A stretch of 64,000 bases of DNA from Pseudomonadota bacterium (GCA_023398955.1 JAEWRL010000033.1:1-64000); one strand, 5' to 3'. Shown: positions 9,256-18,113, numbered from the stretch's first letter. The notes: a model not told the origin generated them from the sequence alone. Made by a program: numbers and translations.

Positions 9256-9526
9256 CCGATGCGGGCCCGCGGGACCAGATGCCGAGGTCTGGCCGACACG
9301 CGCCGGAGCCCACGCATCCGAGCTGTCGGTCCGACCAGAACTGGGGGGACTGGGGGGCCGCGCCGCTGCTACGGGGCGCGACGGACGTGCAGAGACGGCG
9401 CGAGCGCAGACGGTTCAGCATCGTGGCACGGCCGCGCTACCGCGCCGCTTCGGCTCTTTCGACGACTGCTTCGGGGTCGGTGCAAGCAGCTGCTTCGGCA
9501 GCGGCGGCGGCGACTGCGGCGCCGTC

Positions 9527-9716
9527 AGCGCCTGCGTCAGCGTCAGCGTCAGCTCCTGCGTCAGCGTCAGCTCCTGCGTCAGCGTCAGCCCCTGCGTCAG
9601 CGACTGCGACTGCGCTGGCAGCGGCGGCGACTGCGCTGGCAGCGGCGGCGACTGCGCTGGCGGCGGCGGCGACTGCGCTGGCGGCTGTTTCGCTTGGGCG
9701 ACGGTTGGGTCGGTAG
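9527..9716 (+). repeat. Low-complexity 18-bp and 21-bp tandem repeats
   Basis: From about 9527 to 9600 the sequence repeats GCGTCAGCGTCAGCTCCT-like 18-bp units (about four). From 9600 to 9685 it repeats a 21-bp unit beginning GACTGCGCTGGC, four times with A/G changes. On the + strand one frame gives Ala/Ser/Pro-rich sequence. On the - strand another frame gives Pro/Gln/Leu-rich sequence (PPAQSPP and LTLTQE repeats) starting near 9825. The composition is that of slippage-generated sequence, and no domain is visible in either direction. It could be a low-complexity coding tail, but I do not call a gene. Confidence 0.7.
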
Positions 9717-9914
9717 CTGTTCCGGCGGTCGTGGCTGCAGGAGCGCCTGCGCCTGCGGCTGCTTCAGCGGACTGCGGCGCCCGCGACCGCTTCGGCGGAA
9801 GCCCCATGCTCAGGAACTCCTTCACGGCAATGCGCGAGCAAAACGAGGCGGGTGCCAGTTTCCAGGACCGGGCAGCCCTTGTCGGTGCGCTTGTGGCGGC
9901 AGCCGGAATGCTCC

Positions 9915-10586
9915 ATGACAGTCCTCATGTCCGCCACTTCCATTGGCCTCGACCCGACCGTTTGCGCGTATCTGCTGGACCACTCGGGCGAGCCAGCGGA
10001 GCTGAACCATCTTCGCCACGAGACGGCCGGCCTTCCCGAGGCCGACATGCAGATATCGCCTGAGCAGGGCCGCTTCATGGGCTGGCTCGTCGGGCTGCTG
10101 GGGGCGCGCCGTTGCCTGGAGGTTGGGGTATTCACCGGATACAGCTCCCTGGCCGTGGCCCTGGCACTTCCCCCCGGCGGGACCCTTGTCGCCTGCGACC
10201 TCAGCGCGAAATGGACGCGAATCGCCCAGCGCTATTGGGAGCGCGCTGGCGTGGCGGAAAGAATCGATCTCCGGCTCGGGAACGCCATGGACACATTGGA
10301 TGGGCTCATCCAATGCGGAGCAGCGGGGAGCTTCGACTTCGCCTTCGTCGACGCGGACAAGAGCGCGTATGAAGGCTACTACGAGCGTTGTCTGGCCCTG
10401 TTGCGGCGCGGAGGCGTCATGGCCTTCGACAATGCGCTCTGGGGGGGCCAGGTTGCTGACAGCAACACAGCGGACTCCGCGACAGTGGCTATCCGTCGCG
10501 TCAACCAGCGCGCGCGTGAGGACGCACGGGTGAGCGCAAGCCTGGTGCCCATCGGCGATGGGCTTCTGCTGATGCGAAAGCTATGA
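9915..10586 (+). CDS. SAM-dependent O-methyltransferase (CCoAOMT-like)
   Basis: Predicted cytoplasmic class I methyltransferase of the caffeoyl-CoA/catechol O-methyltransferase family. The start at ATG 9915 is chosen because GGAA lies 6-9 bp upstream; an in-frame ATG at 9927 is possible. Motifs in order are CLEVGVFTGYSSLAVALAL (SAM-binding glycine loop), VACDLS (acidic residue after strand 2), FDFAFVDADKSAYEGYYERCLALLRRGGVMAFDNALWGG (metal-binding Asp/Asn region) and VPIGDGLLLMRK. The 223-residue length is typical. Such enzymes methylate catechol-like small molecules in secondary metabolism, but no biosynthetic cluster surrounds this one, so its substrate is unknown. Confidence 0.85.
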   Translation: MTVLMSATSIGLDPTVCAYLLDHSGEPAELNHLRHETAGLPEADMQISPEQGRFMGWLVGLLGARRCLEVGVFTGYSSLAVALALPPGGTLVACDLSAKWTRIAQRYWERAGVAERIDLRLGNAMDTLDGLIQCGAAGSFDFAFVDADKSAYEGYYERCLALLRRGGVMAFDNALWGGQVADSNTADSATVAIRRVNQRAREDARVSASLVPIGDGLLLMRKL

Positions 10587-10707
10587 GTCAACGCCGACTG
10601 CACCGTCCACCCGACCTAGCCAGCGCTGCGAGGGCGCGCTCCATGGGGGCCGTCGTGCTGCGCTGCGAGTTGGCGCTCGTCGTTGTGAGGCGTCATGACG
10701 AAAAGCG

Positions 10708-11916
10708 ATGTTGGCGTCAGCCTTCCCCCCGCCACCTCGGCTTCCAACGAGCCGCCGCGAGCGCCTGTGGGTCCTCCTGTTCTCCGCAGCGCTCGCGGCA
10801 CTCTTTGCGGCAGAGGTCGTGAGTGACTTCACGACGGCGAAGCTCGGAGGCGTCTTCCTCATCGTGTTCTGGACTCCGGCGCTGATCCTCCATGAGCTTG
10901 GGCATGCCTGGATGGCTAGACGACTCGGCTGGCACGTCAGCGAGGTGGTCATCGGATTTGGCCGCGAGCTGCTGGTATTCCGCCTGCGCGAGACGCTCGT
11001 GCGCTTCAAGCTGCTGCCGATCGAGGGTTATGTCGTCCCACATCCCCGCAACCTCGAGCGCGCCCGACTGAAGAGCGCTCTCATTTATGCCGCGGGTCCC
11101 GGCGCAGAGCTACTGTTCGTCTTCATCTGTTGGATGGTCCTCGGTCGCGACCTTTTCACTCGCAGCGATTCGGTCTCCGTCATCGCGCTTCAGGGCGCCG
11201 CGACAGCGGCAGCAATGGGCGCGGTGTTCAATCTGGTGCCTTATGCCTCGGGCCGAGGAGTGAGTGATGGCCTCGGCATCATCCTGAGCTGTTTTGCCAC
11301 CGAGGACGTGTTCCGCGCACGCCTCCTTTTCCCGTTCATAGCGGGGGCCAGGCAACACCTCTATCGGGAAGACGTCCAGGGGGCACGTGGCCTGCTAGAG
11401 AAGGCGCGCTTGCGTGATCCTGGCGATCTCCGCGTCCACGCACTGAGTGCGGTGGCGTGTGCGATCGCGGGCAGCCACGAGGAGGCCTATGCTGCTCTCG
11501 AGGACCTCGGGAACCCTGACGACCAGCCCGAAGAAGCCCGAGTGGAGCTGCTCCTTGCAGCCGTTTGGGTGACACTGCTCGCGAACGAGCGTGTGCTCTT
11601 CGCGCGAGCAGACGCGGCCTGTGAATCGGTGCTCGAACTCTCGCCGGGTGATTCGCGAGCGCTGCTGTTGAGAGGTCGCCTGGCCCTCGCGCGTGACAGC
11701 TACGAAGAGGCAATCGCCATCTTGATGCGCGGGTACTCGGCGTCCCGTGAGCGGGAAGAAGAAGCTCAGTACGCTGCCTACCTCGCCATCGCATGGACGC
11801 GCGCGGGGCGCCGCGACGAAGCCGAACGGTTCATTGGAGAGCTCGTGGATGCACCGTTGGGCCCTGCGCTCCGGTGCGAGGTCTCCGAGCTGCCCACACA
11901 TCCCTCGCTCTCGTGA
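10708..11916 (+). CDS. M50-like (site-2 protease) membrane protein with C-terminal TPR region
   Basis: Predicted polytopic membrane metalloprotease-like protein. The N-terminal half has hydrophobic segments and a zinc motif HELGHAWMARRLG near residue 64. A later NLVPYASGRGVSDGLGI resembles the NxxPxxxxDG element of the SpoIVFB/M50B group, so both metal-binding regions may be intact. From about residue 215 onward it is soluble, Ala/Leu-rich and helical, with TPR-like pairs (GDLRVHALSAVACAIAGSHEEAYAAL and GDSRALLLRGRLALARDSYEEAIAIL). It is distinct from rseP in lacking PDZ domains. It converges with the histidine kinase gene with a six-base gap. An inactive homologue used as a scaffold is the alternative. 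Confidence 0.72.
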   Translation: MLASAFPPPPRLPTSRRERLWVLLFSAALAALFAAEVVSDFTTAKLGGVFLIVFWTPALILHELGHAWMARRLGWHVSEVVIGFGRELLVFRLRETLVRFKLLPIEGYVVPHPRNLERARLKSALIYAAGPGAELLFVFICWMVLGRDLFTRSDSVSVIALQGAATAAAMGAVFNLVPYASGRGVSDGLGIILSCFATEDVFRARLLFPFIAGARQHLYREDVQGARGLLEKARLRDPGDLRVHALSAVACAIAGSHEEAYAALEDLGNPDDQPEEARVELLLAAVWVTLLANERVLFARADAACESVLELSPGDSRALLLRGRLALARDSYEEAIAILMRGYSASREREEEAQYAAYLAIAWTRAGRRDEAERFIGELVDAPLGPALRCEVSELPTHPSLS

Positions 11917-11922
11917 CCCGCT

Positions 11923-13104
11923 TCACGCACGCTCACGCTGGCGTCCACCGTAGACGGTGGCCCTGGGCAGGCTCATGTAGAAAGCGACGCCCAAGCCCGC
12001 GTTTTCCACCTCCAGGTAGCCTCGATGCTGCTCGACGATTCGCGCCGAGATCGACAAACCGAGGCCCGTTCCGGCTGGGTCCGAGCCGTGGAAGGGATCG
12101 AACAGCTTCTCCAGCTCACCATCCGGAATCGGTGGACCATCGTTCTCGATGGCCAAGCGGTGCAGTGGCCTTTGGGAATCCCCCCTCCCCTCCTCCACGC
12201 GAAGGCGAATCGTCCCGCCGTTCTCACCGATCGCCCTCATCGCATTCAGACAGACGTTCATGACCACCTGGGCGAGCTGATCGCGGTCACCCCGTACCTC
12301 GACGGGGTGCTCGGGAGCGTCCAGGACCAACTCGATACCTCGTCGTCGGGCTTCCGCTCCGACGAGCAGCACGAGGCGGGCAGCCACGTCGCGCAGATCG
12401 AGGGTCGTGAAATCCGGCCGCCGCGGATTCGCGAACGACAGGAAACGCTCCGCAACCCGCGCCAGGCGATCCAGCTCGGCTACGTGGAGCTCCCAGAGTC
12501 GGCGCTCGTCGGCATCTGCCGGGATGAGCGGATCGATGACTTCTGCCGTACCCTTGAGGGCGTGCAGAGGATTCTTCACCTCGTGGGCGATCCCCGCTAC
12601 GACCTCGCCCAATGCGCTCAGCCTGCCCGCCCTAACGAGCTGCTGCTGCAGGCGCCGCTGCTCGTTCAGCGCTGCCTCCAGAGAGCGACGCCGCCGGGCG
12701 TCCTTATCAGATAAGTAGCCACCGATGACCCCCAAGGCGTTGTAGAGCACGAGCTCGATGGCCTTGTCCACCTCGTTGCCTGGATCCGAATGTGCCAGAT
12801 GCCCGAGGTGCAGGAAGGCGTGAGGCAGATACGTGAGCGATACGACGACGGAGGCCAGGAGGCCACCGCGCACCCCGCCCTGAAACGCGGCGAGAACAAT
12901 GGGAATATAGTACGCCCTTCGCAGAAGGTTATGAACCCAAACCTCGTGGCTGTGCGTCATGTAATGAGAAGCACCGATCACCGCGATGGGTATCCAACAC
13001 AACGCGATCATCCACGGCGTGAAGAGGCGACCGCGCGCGCTCGCCCGCGGAACCTCTCCCGAAGGCGAGGGCCTCAGTCCTTCCCTAGGACCGCTCGATA
13101 CCAT
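11923..13104 (-). CDS. Membrane-bound sensor histidine kinase (NtrB-like)
   Basis: Predicted inner-membrane sensor of a two-component system. The start at ATG 13104 overlaps the 3' end of the response-regulator gene by 20 bp; longer upstream reading would lie entirely inside that gene. Residues about 28-130 hold four to five hydrophobic segments (MIALCWIPIAVIG, AYYIPIVLAAFQGGVRGGLLASVVVSLTYL, LYNALGVIGGYL). A short coiled linker follows, then HisKA with GEVVAGIAHEVKNPL (phospho-acceptor His174), and an HATPase domain with VMNVCLNAMRAIGENG (N box) and GTGLGLSISARIVEQHRG (G2). At 393 residues the sensor part is small and has no PAS or periplasmic domain. The partner is the adjacent NtrC-type regulator. 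The signal is unknown. Confidence 0.88.
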   Translation of the reverse strand: MVSSGPREGLRPSPSGEVPRASARGRLFTPWMIALCWIPIAVIGASHYMTHSHEVWVHNLLRRAYYIPIVLAAFQGGVRGGLLASVVVSLTYLPHAFLHLGHLAHSDPGNEVDKAIELVLYNALGVIGGYLSDKDARRRRSLEAALNEQRRLQQQLVRAGRLSALGEVVAGIAHEVKNPLHALKGTAEVIDPLIPADADERRLWELHVAELDRLARVAERFLSFANPRRPDFTTLDLRDVAARLVLLVGAEARRRGIELVLDAPEHPVEVRGDRDQLAQVVMNVCLNAMRAIGENGGTIRLRVEEGRGDSQRPLHRLAIENDGPPIPDGELEKLFDPFHGSDPAGTGLGLSISARIVEQHRGYLEVENAGLGVAFYMSLPRATVYGGRQRERA

Positions 13105-14461
13105 ACTTCGCCAGCCGGTATGCGAGAACGTGCCGGGGAATGCGTAGGTAGATTGCGGCTTGGCTGACGTTGCCTCCCTTGATCGCCAGAACGCGCTCGA
13201 TGACGCGCTTCTCCAGGTCGAGGAGGCTAAGGCCATCCGGAGGAAGCTCCGGCCACCCCTCCAAGCTTCGGGCGGTACTGGCGTCCTTGTCGCGCGCCTC
13301 GCCGCGGTCGGGCGGCGGCAGATCGGCGGCATCGACGTGGTCCCCCTGGGCAAGGAGCACCATTCGCTCACATGCATTCTGCAGCTGGCGCACGTTGCCC
13401 GGCCAAGTCCGGGCTTCGAGCTCTCTCTGGACCGCCTCGGGAAAGCTCAAGGGACCGCTCGCGAACTGCGCGATGAAATGGCGGGCCAAGGGCGCGATGT
13501 CTTCACGACGCTCCCGCAGCGGCGGCACCTCGATCTCGACCACATTCAGACGATACATGAGGTCTTGGCGAAACTCACCTCTCGCGGCGAGCTGGGGAAG
13601 GCACCGATTGGTGGCAGCCACGATACGAACATCGACGGGCTCGGGGGCGTCACGTCCGACCACGTCGACAACGCGTTCTTGCAGCACCCGAAGGAGCTTT
13701 CCCTGGAGCTCCAGGGGTAGCTCGCCGACTTCGTCAAGAATGATGGTTCCGCGGTGCGCCTGTCGGAACCGTCCGAGTCGGGCCTTCGTCGCTCCGGTGA
13801 AGGCCCCCTTCTCGTGTCCGAAGAGCTCGGCCTCGAGCAAGGTCGGTGGCACGGCAGCGCAGTTGATGGCTACGAAGGGCCCAGCGGCCCGGTGGCTGCG
13901 TGCGTGGATGCGACGCGCGATGAGCTCCTTGCCCGTTCCTGTCTCGCCGGTGACGAGGATCGACGCTTCCGAGGCAGCGACGCGGTCCGCCATAGCGACG
14001 ACGCGCCGCATAACGGCAGATTCGGCGACGATCGGGCGCTCCACGCCGTGGAGCTGGCTCCTCAGCGTGGTCAGCTCGCGCAGCAACGACGAGCTATCGA
14101 TCGCCTTGCGAAGCGTCAGCAGGAGGTGATCACGGTTGAAGGGCTTGCCGATGAAGTCGAAGGCTCCCGCTTTCATCGCCTTGACCGCTACGTCCACATC
14201 TCCGTAGGCAGTAATGACGAGCACTGGGGTGGCGGGCGACACCTTGTGCACCTCGTCGAGCAAGGTCAGCCCATCCATGCCTGGCATTCGCAGGTCGGTG
14301 ATTACCGCGATGTGGCGCGCTGGGTCGAAGCGCTGCACCGCTGCCACCCCATCTGCCACCGCGTCCACCTGATAGCCGGCCTTGACCAGGTTGAAGGTGG
14401 CCAAGTCACGCCCGGCAGGGTCGTCTTCCACGAGCAGCACGGCAAGCGAGTCGGCAGTCAT
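13085..14461 (-). CDS. NtrC-family sigma-54-dependent response regulator
   Basis: Predicted cytoplasmic activator of sigma-54 promoters. The receiver domain (about 5-120) has Asp56 in ITDLRMPG as phospho-acceptor, with conserved Thr/Lys in VITAYGD and GKPFN. The AAA+ domain (about 140-375) has Walker A GETGTGKE (172-178), the sigma-54 contact loop GAFTGA (219-224), Walker B GTIILDEVGELP and the arginine finger region LMYRLNVVEIEVPPLRER. A Fis-type helix-turn-helix is at the end (GGNVSQAAIYLRIPRHVLAYRLAKYGI). It is first in a two-gene operon with the sensor kinase, which starts inside its last codons. A 6-bp inverted repeat lies across its own start codon. Targets are unknown. Confidence 0.93.
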   Translation of the reverse strand: MTADSLAVLLVEDDPAGRDLATFNLVKAGYQVDAVADGVAAVQRFDPARHIAVITDLRMPGMDGLTLLDEVHKVSPATPVLVITAYGDVDVAVKAMKAGAFDFIGKPFNRDHLLLTLRKAIDSSSLLRELTTLRSQLHGVERPIVAESAVMRRVVAMADRVAASEASILVTGETGTGKELIARRIHARSHRAAGPFVAINCAAVPPTLLEAELFGHEKGAFTGATKARLGRFRQAHRGTIILDEVGELPLELQGKLLRVLQERVVDVVGRDAPEPVDVRIVAATNRCLPQLAARGEFRQDLMYRLNVVEIEVPPLRERREDIAPLARHFIAQFASGPLSFPEAVQRELEARTWPGNVRQLQNACERMVLLAQGDHVDAADLPPPDRGEARDKDASTARSLEGWPELPPDGLSLLDLEKRVIERVLAIKGGNVSQAAIYLRIPRHVLAYRLAKYGIERS

Positions 14462-14481
14462 GTGTGGCCTTTATCATGCCA
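14461..14481 (-). promoter_or_regulatory. Inverted repeat over the start of the response-regulator gene
   Basis: TGTGGC and GCCACA arms are separated by nine bases and abut the ATG of the response-regulator gene. AAAGG, a plausible ribosome binding site, lies at the loop/right-arm boundary six bases before the ATG. The element could be an operator or an RNA hairpin that masks the ribosome binding site. It is only 6 bp per arm, so chance is possible. Confidence 0.35.
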
Positions 14482-14886
14482 CAACACACGCGTCGCTCCG
14501 GACACGCCCCCCCTTGGCCCCCCCAAGATACCAGACCGCACCCACGACTCCCATAGGAACATTTTCGCGGCGAGGGCTCGTGAAGGGCCGCTGTCCTCGG
14601 GCCTGCTCAGAGGCTATGGCCCACCAGCGAGCGCACCGGGACCGGTTCCTCCCATCGGCTCAGAACGACGCACAGTGGGCAACGCGGACCGGCGCCGCAC
14701 TCCGGGGCTGCCGACCCCATGAGGGCAACCACGTTCCAGATGGTTCCGCGCTGGGACGGCTGGTGCTCAACCAGCGTTCCGAGGCCAGCGCGAGACGGGC
14801 CGCGACCGTGGCCGGCGAGAATGCCGTCCGCCGTCCGCGGCCCTCCGGGGGCCCAAGCCCAAGCTCAGGCCCAAGAGAGGAGGAGG
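14482..14886. other. Gene-free stretch
   Basis: I see no supported gene here. It contains a weak GGCCC/GGGCC hairpin at 14839-14853 just past the 3' end of the minus-strand lipoprotein gene and a short run of CCCAAG/GCCCAAG words beside it (14850-14875). The remainder is ordinary GC-rich spacer that should hold the promoter for the two-component operon. Confidence 0.4.
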
Positions 14887-15975
14887 TCAGCTGCCGGCGC
14901 TGCCAGCGCTGCCAGCTGGGGATGCTCCTGCGGTGCCCACGCCGGCCGCACCGGCCTCGCCGCTTCCAGCAGCGCCACCAACACTGACTCCACCGGCATT
15001 GCCTCCCTGAGCGACTCCGCCAGCGCCACCGGCCGGAACGCCTCCGCCCCCGGCCAGATTCGGAGCTCCAGCTTCAGCAGTCCCACTCCCGGCACTGCCA
15101 CCTGCGCCACCGACGCCACCAGCGCCACCTTCCCCGCCGGGGTCTCCACAGCCTTCAGCGCCTTCCTGAGTAAAGCCCTCCAGGCAAAAATCGAAAGCCG
15201 TGTCCTGGGCGTTGCTGCCAGGGACGATAATCATCACAGCGTTGATGGGCTCCATATTGTAGTAGGTGCCGTCCTCCGGCTCCCAGCACGTCGTGTTGAA
15301 CTCGGACCACGGAATGGTGCCGCTGCCGCTCGACGGAACATCGGCGCACCAGCGGTGCGCCGGGTCGTCACCACCGTCCTCATCTTGGATTTGTACGCGC
15401 AGCGCACTGCCCGCGTTGTTCGTCACGCTGACGGTGAGGCCGGTGCTCGATGGAGAAAAGCTTACATTGGGGGTGTCTTCACCTGCCTCCTGGCCAACGT
15501 TCACCCCGAGGATGGCGAACCCTTGGTAGGCCGCATCCTCGGCAACGCTGCCGCTGACGCACAGAGTGCCTCCTGCCTCGACCTCGGAGAAGTCCGCCGG
15601 TGTGATCGAGCTCAAGGAACCCGTGTCGTTGTCCGGAGCATCAGGACCAGCGGCGACCCAGGAGTAGCCGCTGAAGCCGCAGGTGGTCACGAACCCACCC
15701 TCGTCGACCGAGTAATCCTCGATGATCACGCCCGCAGCGCCTCCTGCGCCGCCGCTGCTCGTCGCCCCGCCGCTGCTCGTCGCCCCGCCGACAGCGGAGG
15801 CGCTGCCTCCCATCGAGTAAGAACCACCAAGGGCTCCGCTCTGCCCTCCGAGCGCCGACACGCCGCCCGTGCCAGAGTCCTCGTTCGAGTCGTCCTCCCC
15901 ACCGCACGCCGCAAGCGCCGCGCTGATGGCCAACACAAATGCCAAGCCGAGCCGGCTTGTTCGGTATTCATTCAT
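14887..15975 (-). CDS. Lipoprotein with carbohydrate-binding-like module and Gly/Ala tail
   Basis: Predicted outer-surface lipoprotein: the signal peptide ends in a LAAC lipobox (SAALAACGGEDD), followed by a Gly/Ser stalk. The start is ATG 15975, with AGGAG ten bases upstream; a GTG one codon earlier is equally placed. Residues about 75-265 form a Cys-containing beta-sandwich-like module (SGYSWVAAG, LCVSGSVAED, GLTVSVTNNAGSALRVQIQDE, RWCADVPSSGSGTIPWSEFNT, TAFDFCLEGF). By eye it resembles the module in front of the GH12 domain at 189-1727. The last 95 residues are almost only Gly, Ala, Ser and Val. No catalytic domain is present, so a polysaccharide-binding or adhesion role is inferred. The family is not firmly identified. 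Confidence 0.65.
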   Translation of the reverse strand: MNEYRTSRLGLAFVLAISAALAACGGEDDSNEDSGTGGVSALGGQSGALGGSYSMGGSASAVGGATSSGGATSSGGAGGAAGVIIEDYSVDEGGFVTTCGFSGYSWVAAGPDAPDNDTGSLSSITPADFSEVEAGGTLCVSGSVAEDAAYQGFAILGVNVGQEAGEDTPNVSFSPSSTGLTVSVTNNAGSALRVQIQDEDGGDDPAHRWCADVPSSGSGTIPWSEFNTTCWEPEDGTYYNMEPINAVMIIVPGSNAQDTAFDFCLEGFTQEGAEGCGDPGGEGGAGGVGGAGGSAGSGTAEAGAPNLAGGGGVPAGGAGGVAQGGNAGGVSVGGAAGSGEAGAAGVGTAGASPAGSAGSAGS

Positions 15976-16507
15976 CACAACAACTCTCCTTAAGCGCTTC
16001 CCCGCGCCGTTCTGCCCAGCGCACCGGGCCAGCTAGGTGAACAGGCGACCACCGAGCTCCAGGTCCGTGGTCACCGGTGCTTTCAATGCCTCGCTATCTG
16101 AAACGACGACACGCCGCACCGCAACAGGGAATTGTCGCTCAGGCACCCACCCGCGCGCCGGTCGGATCACCCGCCGGCCACGATCCACGTGAGCAGTGCG
16201 GACGGAGGGGTCCGGGGCCGACGGCCCGTGGCGGCAGTCAACACTGGCCGTAGAACCGAACTAGCAAAAAGCGGATTGCGCACGGGGAGTGGCAGCATCA
16301 TCATTGCGTGGATTGTCGCAGGCGGTTCCGTGCCGAATAGTTCTCTCGACGTTGGCTATCGCCAGGGGCGAGGGAGCTGCACGCCCGCAGCACACGGCGT
16401 CGAGCCCAGCTGCTCATGGTGAGCCAGCAAGCATGTCGCACGCCTAGGTCCGTTAGGTTCCGTGATCACCCCGGGTGCTCCTTCGAGCAACCAAAGGGAC
16501 TAGCGCC
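15976..16507. other. Gene-free stretch
   Basis: About 530 bp between divergent genes. Short open frames exist but lack conserved composition or convincing ribosome binding sites. It is expected to carry the promoters of the lipoprotein gene (minus) and of the small membrane protein (plus). I see no repeat or RNA structure that stands out. Confidence 0.4.
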
Positions 16508-16696
16508 ATGAACAAGACACCACGCTCATCCTCCGCGAACGGCGAGCGACCCTCGTCCAGCACTCGTCAGCAGCCTCCTCTACCCCCCGGCGCGCCGCGT
16601 GCCACGGAGCAGCCGGAGTACGCGAGCTCCACCGGGATCGCGGTGTGGCTCGGCTTGGCCCTGCTCGCGGTGCTCGCGGCAGGGTTCTTCATGTAG
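16508..16696 (+). CDS. Small tail-anchored-like membrane protein
   Basis: A 62-residue predicted protein from ATG 16508, with AAAGGG about nine bases upstream. Residues 1-40 are Ser/Pro/Arg/Gln-rich and polar. Residues 42-62 are one hydrophobic helix (TGIAVWLGLALLAVLAAGFFM) ending at the stop, which is a tail-anchor arrangement. No family is recognised. Its position between divergent transcription and the MFS gene gives no functional hint. The hydrophobic C-terminus and ribosome binding site support it as real, but it is short. Confidence 0.45.
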   Translation: MNKTPRSSSANGERPSSSTRQQPPLPPGAPRATEQPEYASSTGIAVWLGLALLAVLAAGFFM

Positions 16697-16796
16697 GCGA
16701 CGCCGCACATCGCGCGAGTAGCGTCGGGAGCTCTCGGGCGCGCGCCACCGAACGCGCTTGCCCGGGTCCGGTTGGCACGGTAAGCGTCAGCGTCGG

Positions 16797-18110
16797 ATGG
16801 CGTCGAGAATTGGCAGTGTTGAGGTAAGCGACCCAACCCTGCACCGCGCCCTCATGGATAGCCTTCTCGATGGCATCTTCGCGACGGTGATGATCGCTCT
16901 CGTCGAGACGTTTGGCATCGCCGCCGCGGTCGCCTTGGGGGTTCCGGCCTTGCCGCTCGCGCTGTTGAGCTCGCTTCCCGTGTGGGTGGGGACCATGATC
17001 CAGCTCCGCCTCCGCAGCAGAGTTGCGGGGGCTTGTCGCAAGCCGCTCATCGTACGCGCCGTCCGACTCCAGGCGTTGAGCCTGGTCGGGCTTGCCGCAA
17101 CAGGCTGGTTCCCGGGCTCCATTGCACCCTGGCTATACGTCGCCGGGTTCGTACTGCACGGTGCCAGCAACGCAGCGGTAAGCCACCTCTGGATGAGCTG
17201 GTTCTCGGATATCTGCCCAGCGCAGGTTCTTGGGCGGCACACGGCGTGGCGCAGCTCCGCGTTTGCGTTGGTACAGCTCGTCGTCGCTCTGACTGCAGGC
17301 GTCCTTGCCGCCAGATACCAAGCGAGAGCAACCCCCTGGCACGTCTTCGCGCTCGTGTTCTCCATCGCGGGTGCCGCGCGCCTCGCCTCCTCCGCTTTCC
17401 TCTCACGGCAGTACGAGCCAGCGCCGGAAGCCGTTGCCCCGATGCGCTCCGCGTTCACCCCGAGCTCCGCGTTGAGACGCTTCTCGGTGGCCATCGCGCT
17501 CCTTCAAGGGGCGGCTGTCATGGCGGGACCTTTCTTCGCCGTTTGGTTCCTGCGAGACCTACGTTTCAGCTATTGGATCTTCGCGGCCGTGGGGGCCGCT
17601 ACGCTGGTGGGTAACCTTCTGTGCGCACGGGTCGTCGGACAACTCGCCGACCGCTATGGCGCGGCCCGGGTTCTCTCCACATCAGCAGTGTTGGCGGCGA
17701 CGGTTCCGTTCCCGTACCTCGTCGTCGAGTCCCCCGGGTCGGTGGCGGCAGCCAACTTCTACTCGGGCGCAGCGTGGGCCGGTGTCAACGTCTCGGCTTT
17801 CAAGTACCTGATTGGTGCTTCTCGGGGAGACCCGACGCGCTCCGGAATCGTATACGCCAACGTCTGGCTGACGAGCTCCGTACTGCTCTTCAGCATCGCG
17901 GGAGGGGTCCTAGCGACTAGGTTGCCTGTTCTTTTCGAGTGGCGCCTGCAGACGCTCTTCGCCCTCTCCGGAATCATACGAATCCTCATCGCCCTGCTGC
18001 TCTTCCCAACGCTCACGGAGGTAGAGGTCACGGAGCGGACGCGGCGTGGTGGTCCAGGGCGGTTCTTCCAACTCTTCCGGTGGAAAGGCCCGGGCACCAG
18101 CCAGACCTGA
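16797..18110 (+). CDS. Major facilitator superfamily transporter
   Basis: Predicted 12-helix inner-membrane carrier of 437 residues. Hydrophobic segments run through the whole protein, for example GIFATVMIALVETFGIAAAVALG, WLYVAGFVLHGASNAAVSHLW and NLLCARVVGQLADRYGAARVLSTSAVLAA. The last contains an MFS motif A-like loop (GxLADRYG) after helix 8. The loop RHTAWRSSAFALVQL is typical of a sub-group annotated only as MFS transporters in Myxococcota. ATG 16797 is chosen; an ATG at 16854 would remove a polar N-terminus. The Pro/Arg-rich C-terminus is cytoplasmic. Substrate unknown. Confidence 0.75.
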   Translation: MASRIGSVEVSDPTLHRALMDSLLDGIFATVMIALVETFGIAAAVALGVPALPLALLSSLPVWVGTMIQLRLRSRVAGACRKPLIVRAVRLQALSLVGLAATGWFPGSIAPWLYVAGFVLHGASNAAVSHLWMSWFSDICPAQVLGRHTAWRSSAFALVQLVVALTAGVLAARYQARATPWHVFALVFSIAGAARLASSAFLSRQYEPAPEAVAPMRSAFTPSSALRRFSVAIALLQGAAVMAGPFFAVWFLRDLRFSYWIFAAVGAATLVGNLLCARVVGQLADRYGAARVLSTSAVLAATVPFPYLVVESPGSVAAANFYSGAAWAGVNVSAFKYLIGASRGDPTRSGIVYANVWLTSSVLLFSIAGGVLATRLPVLFEWRLQTLFALSGIIRILIALLLFPTLTEVEVTERTRRGGPGRFFQLFRWKGPGTSQT

Positions 18111-18113
18111 GGT

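Noticed and set aside
8837..9421. A 194-codon minus-strand gene of TKSTGALASEP repeats
   Set aside because: Same reason: the repeat is open in several frames and there is no independent evidence of translation.
8964..9716. A 250-codon + strand gene spanning both repeat blocks
   Set aside because: Its open frame follows from repeat periods divisible by three and high GC; other frames on both strands are equally open and no domain or good start is seen.
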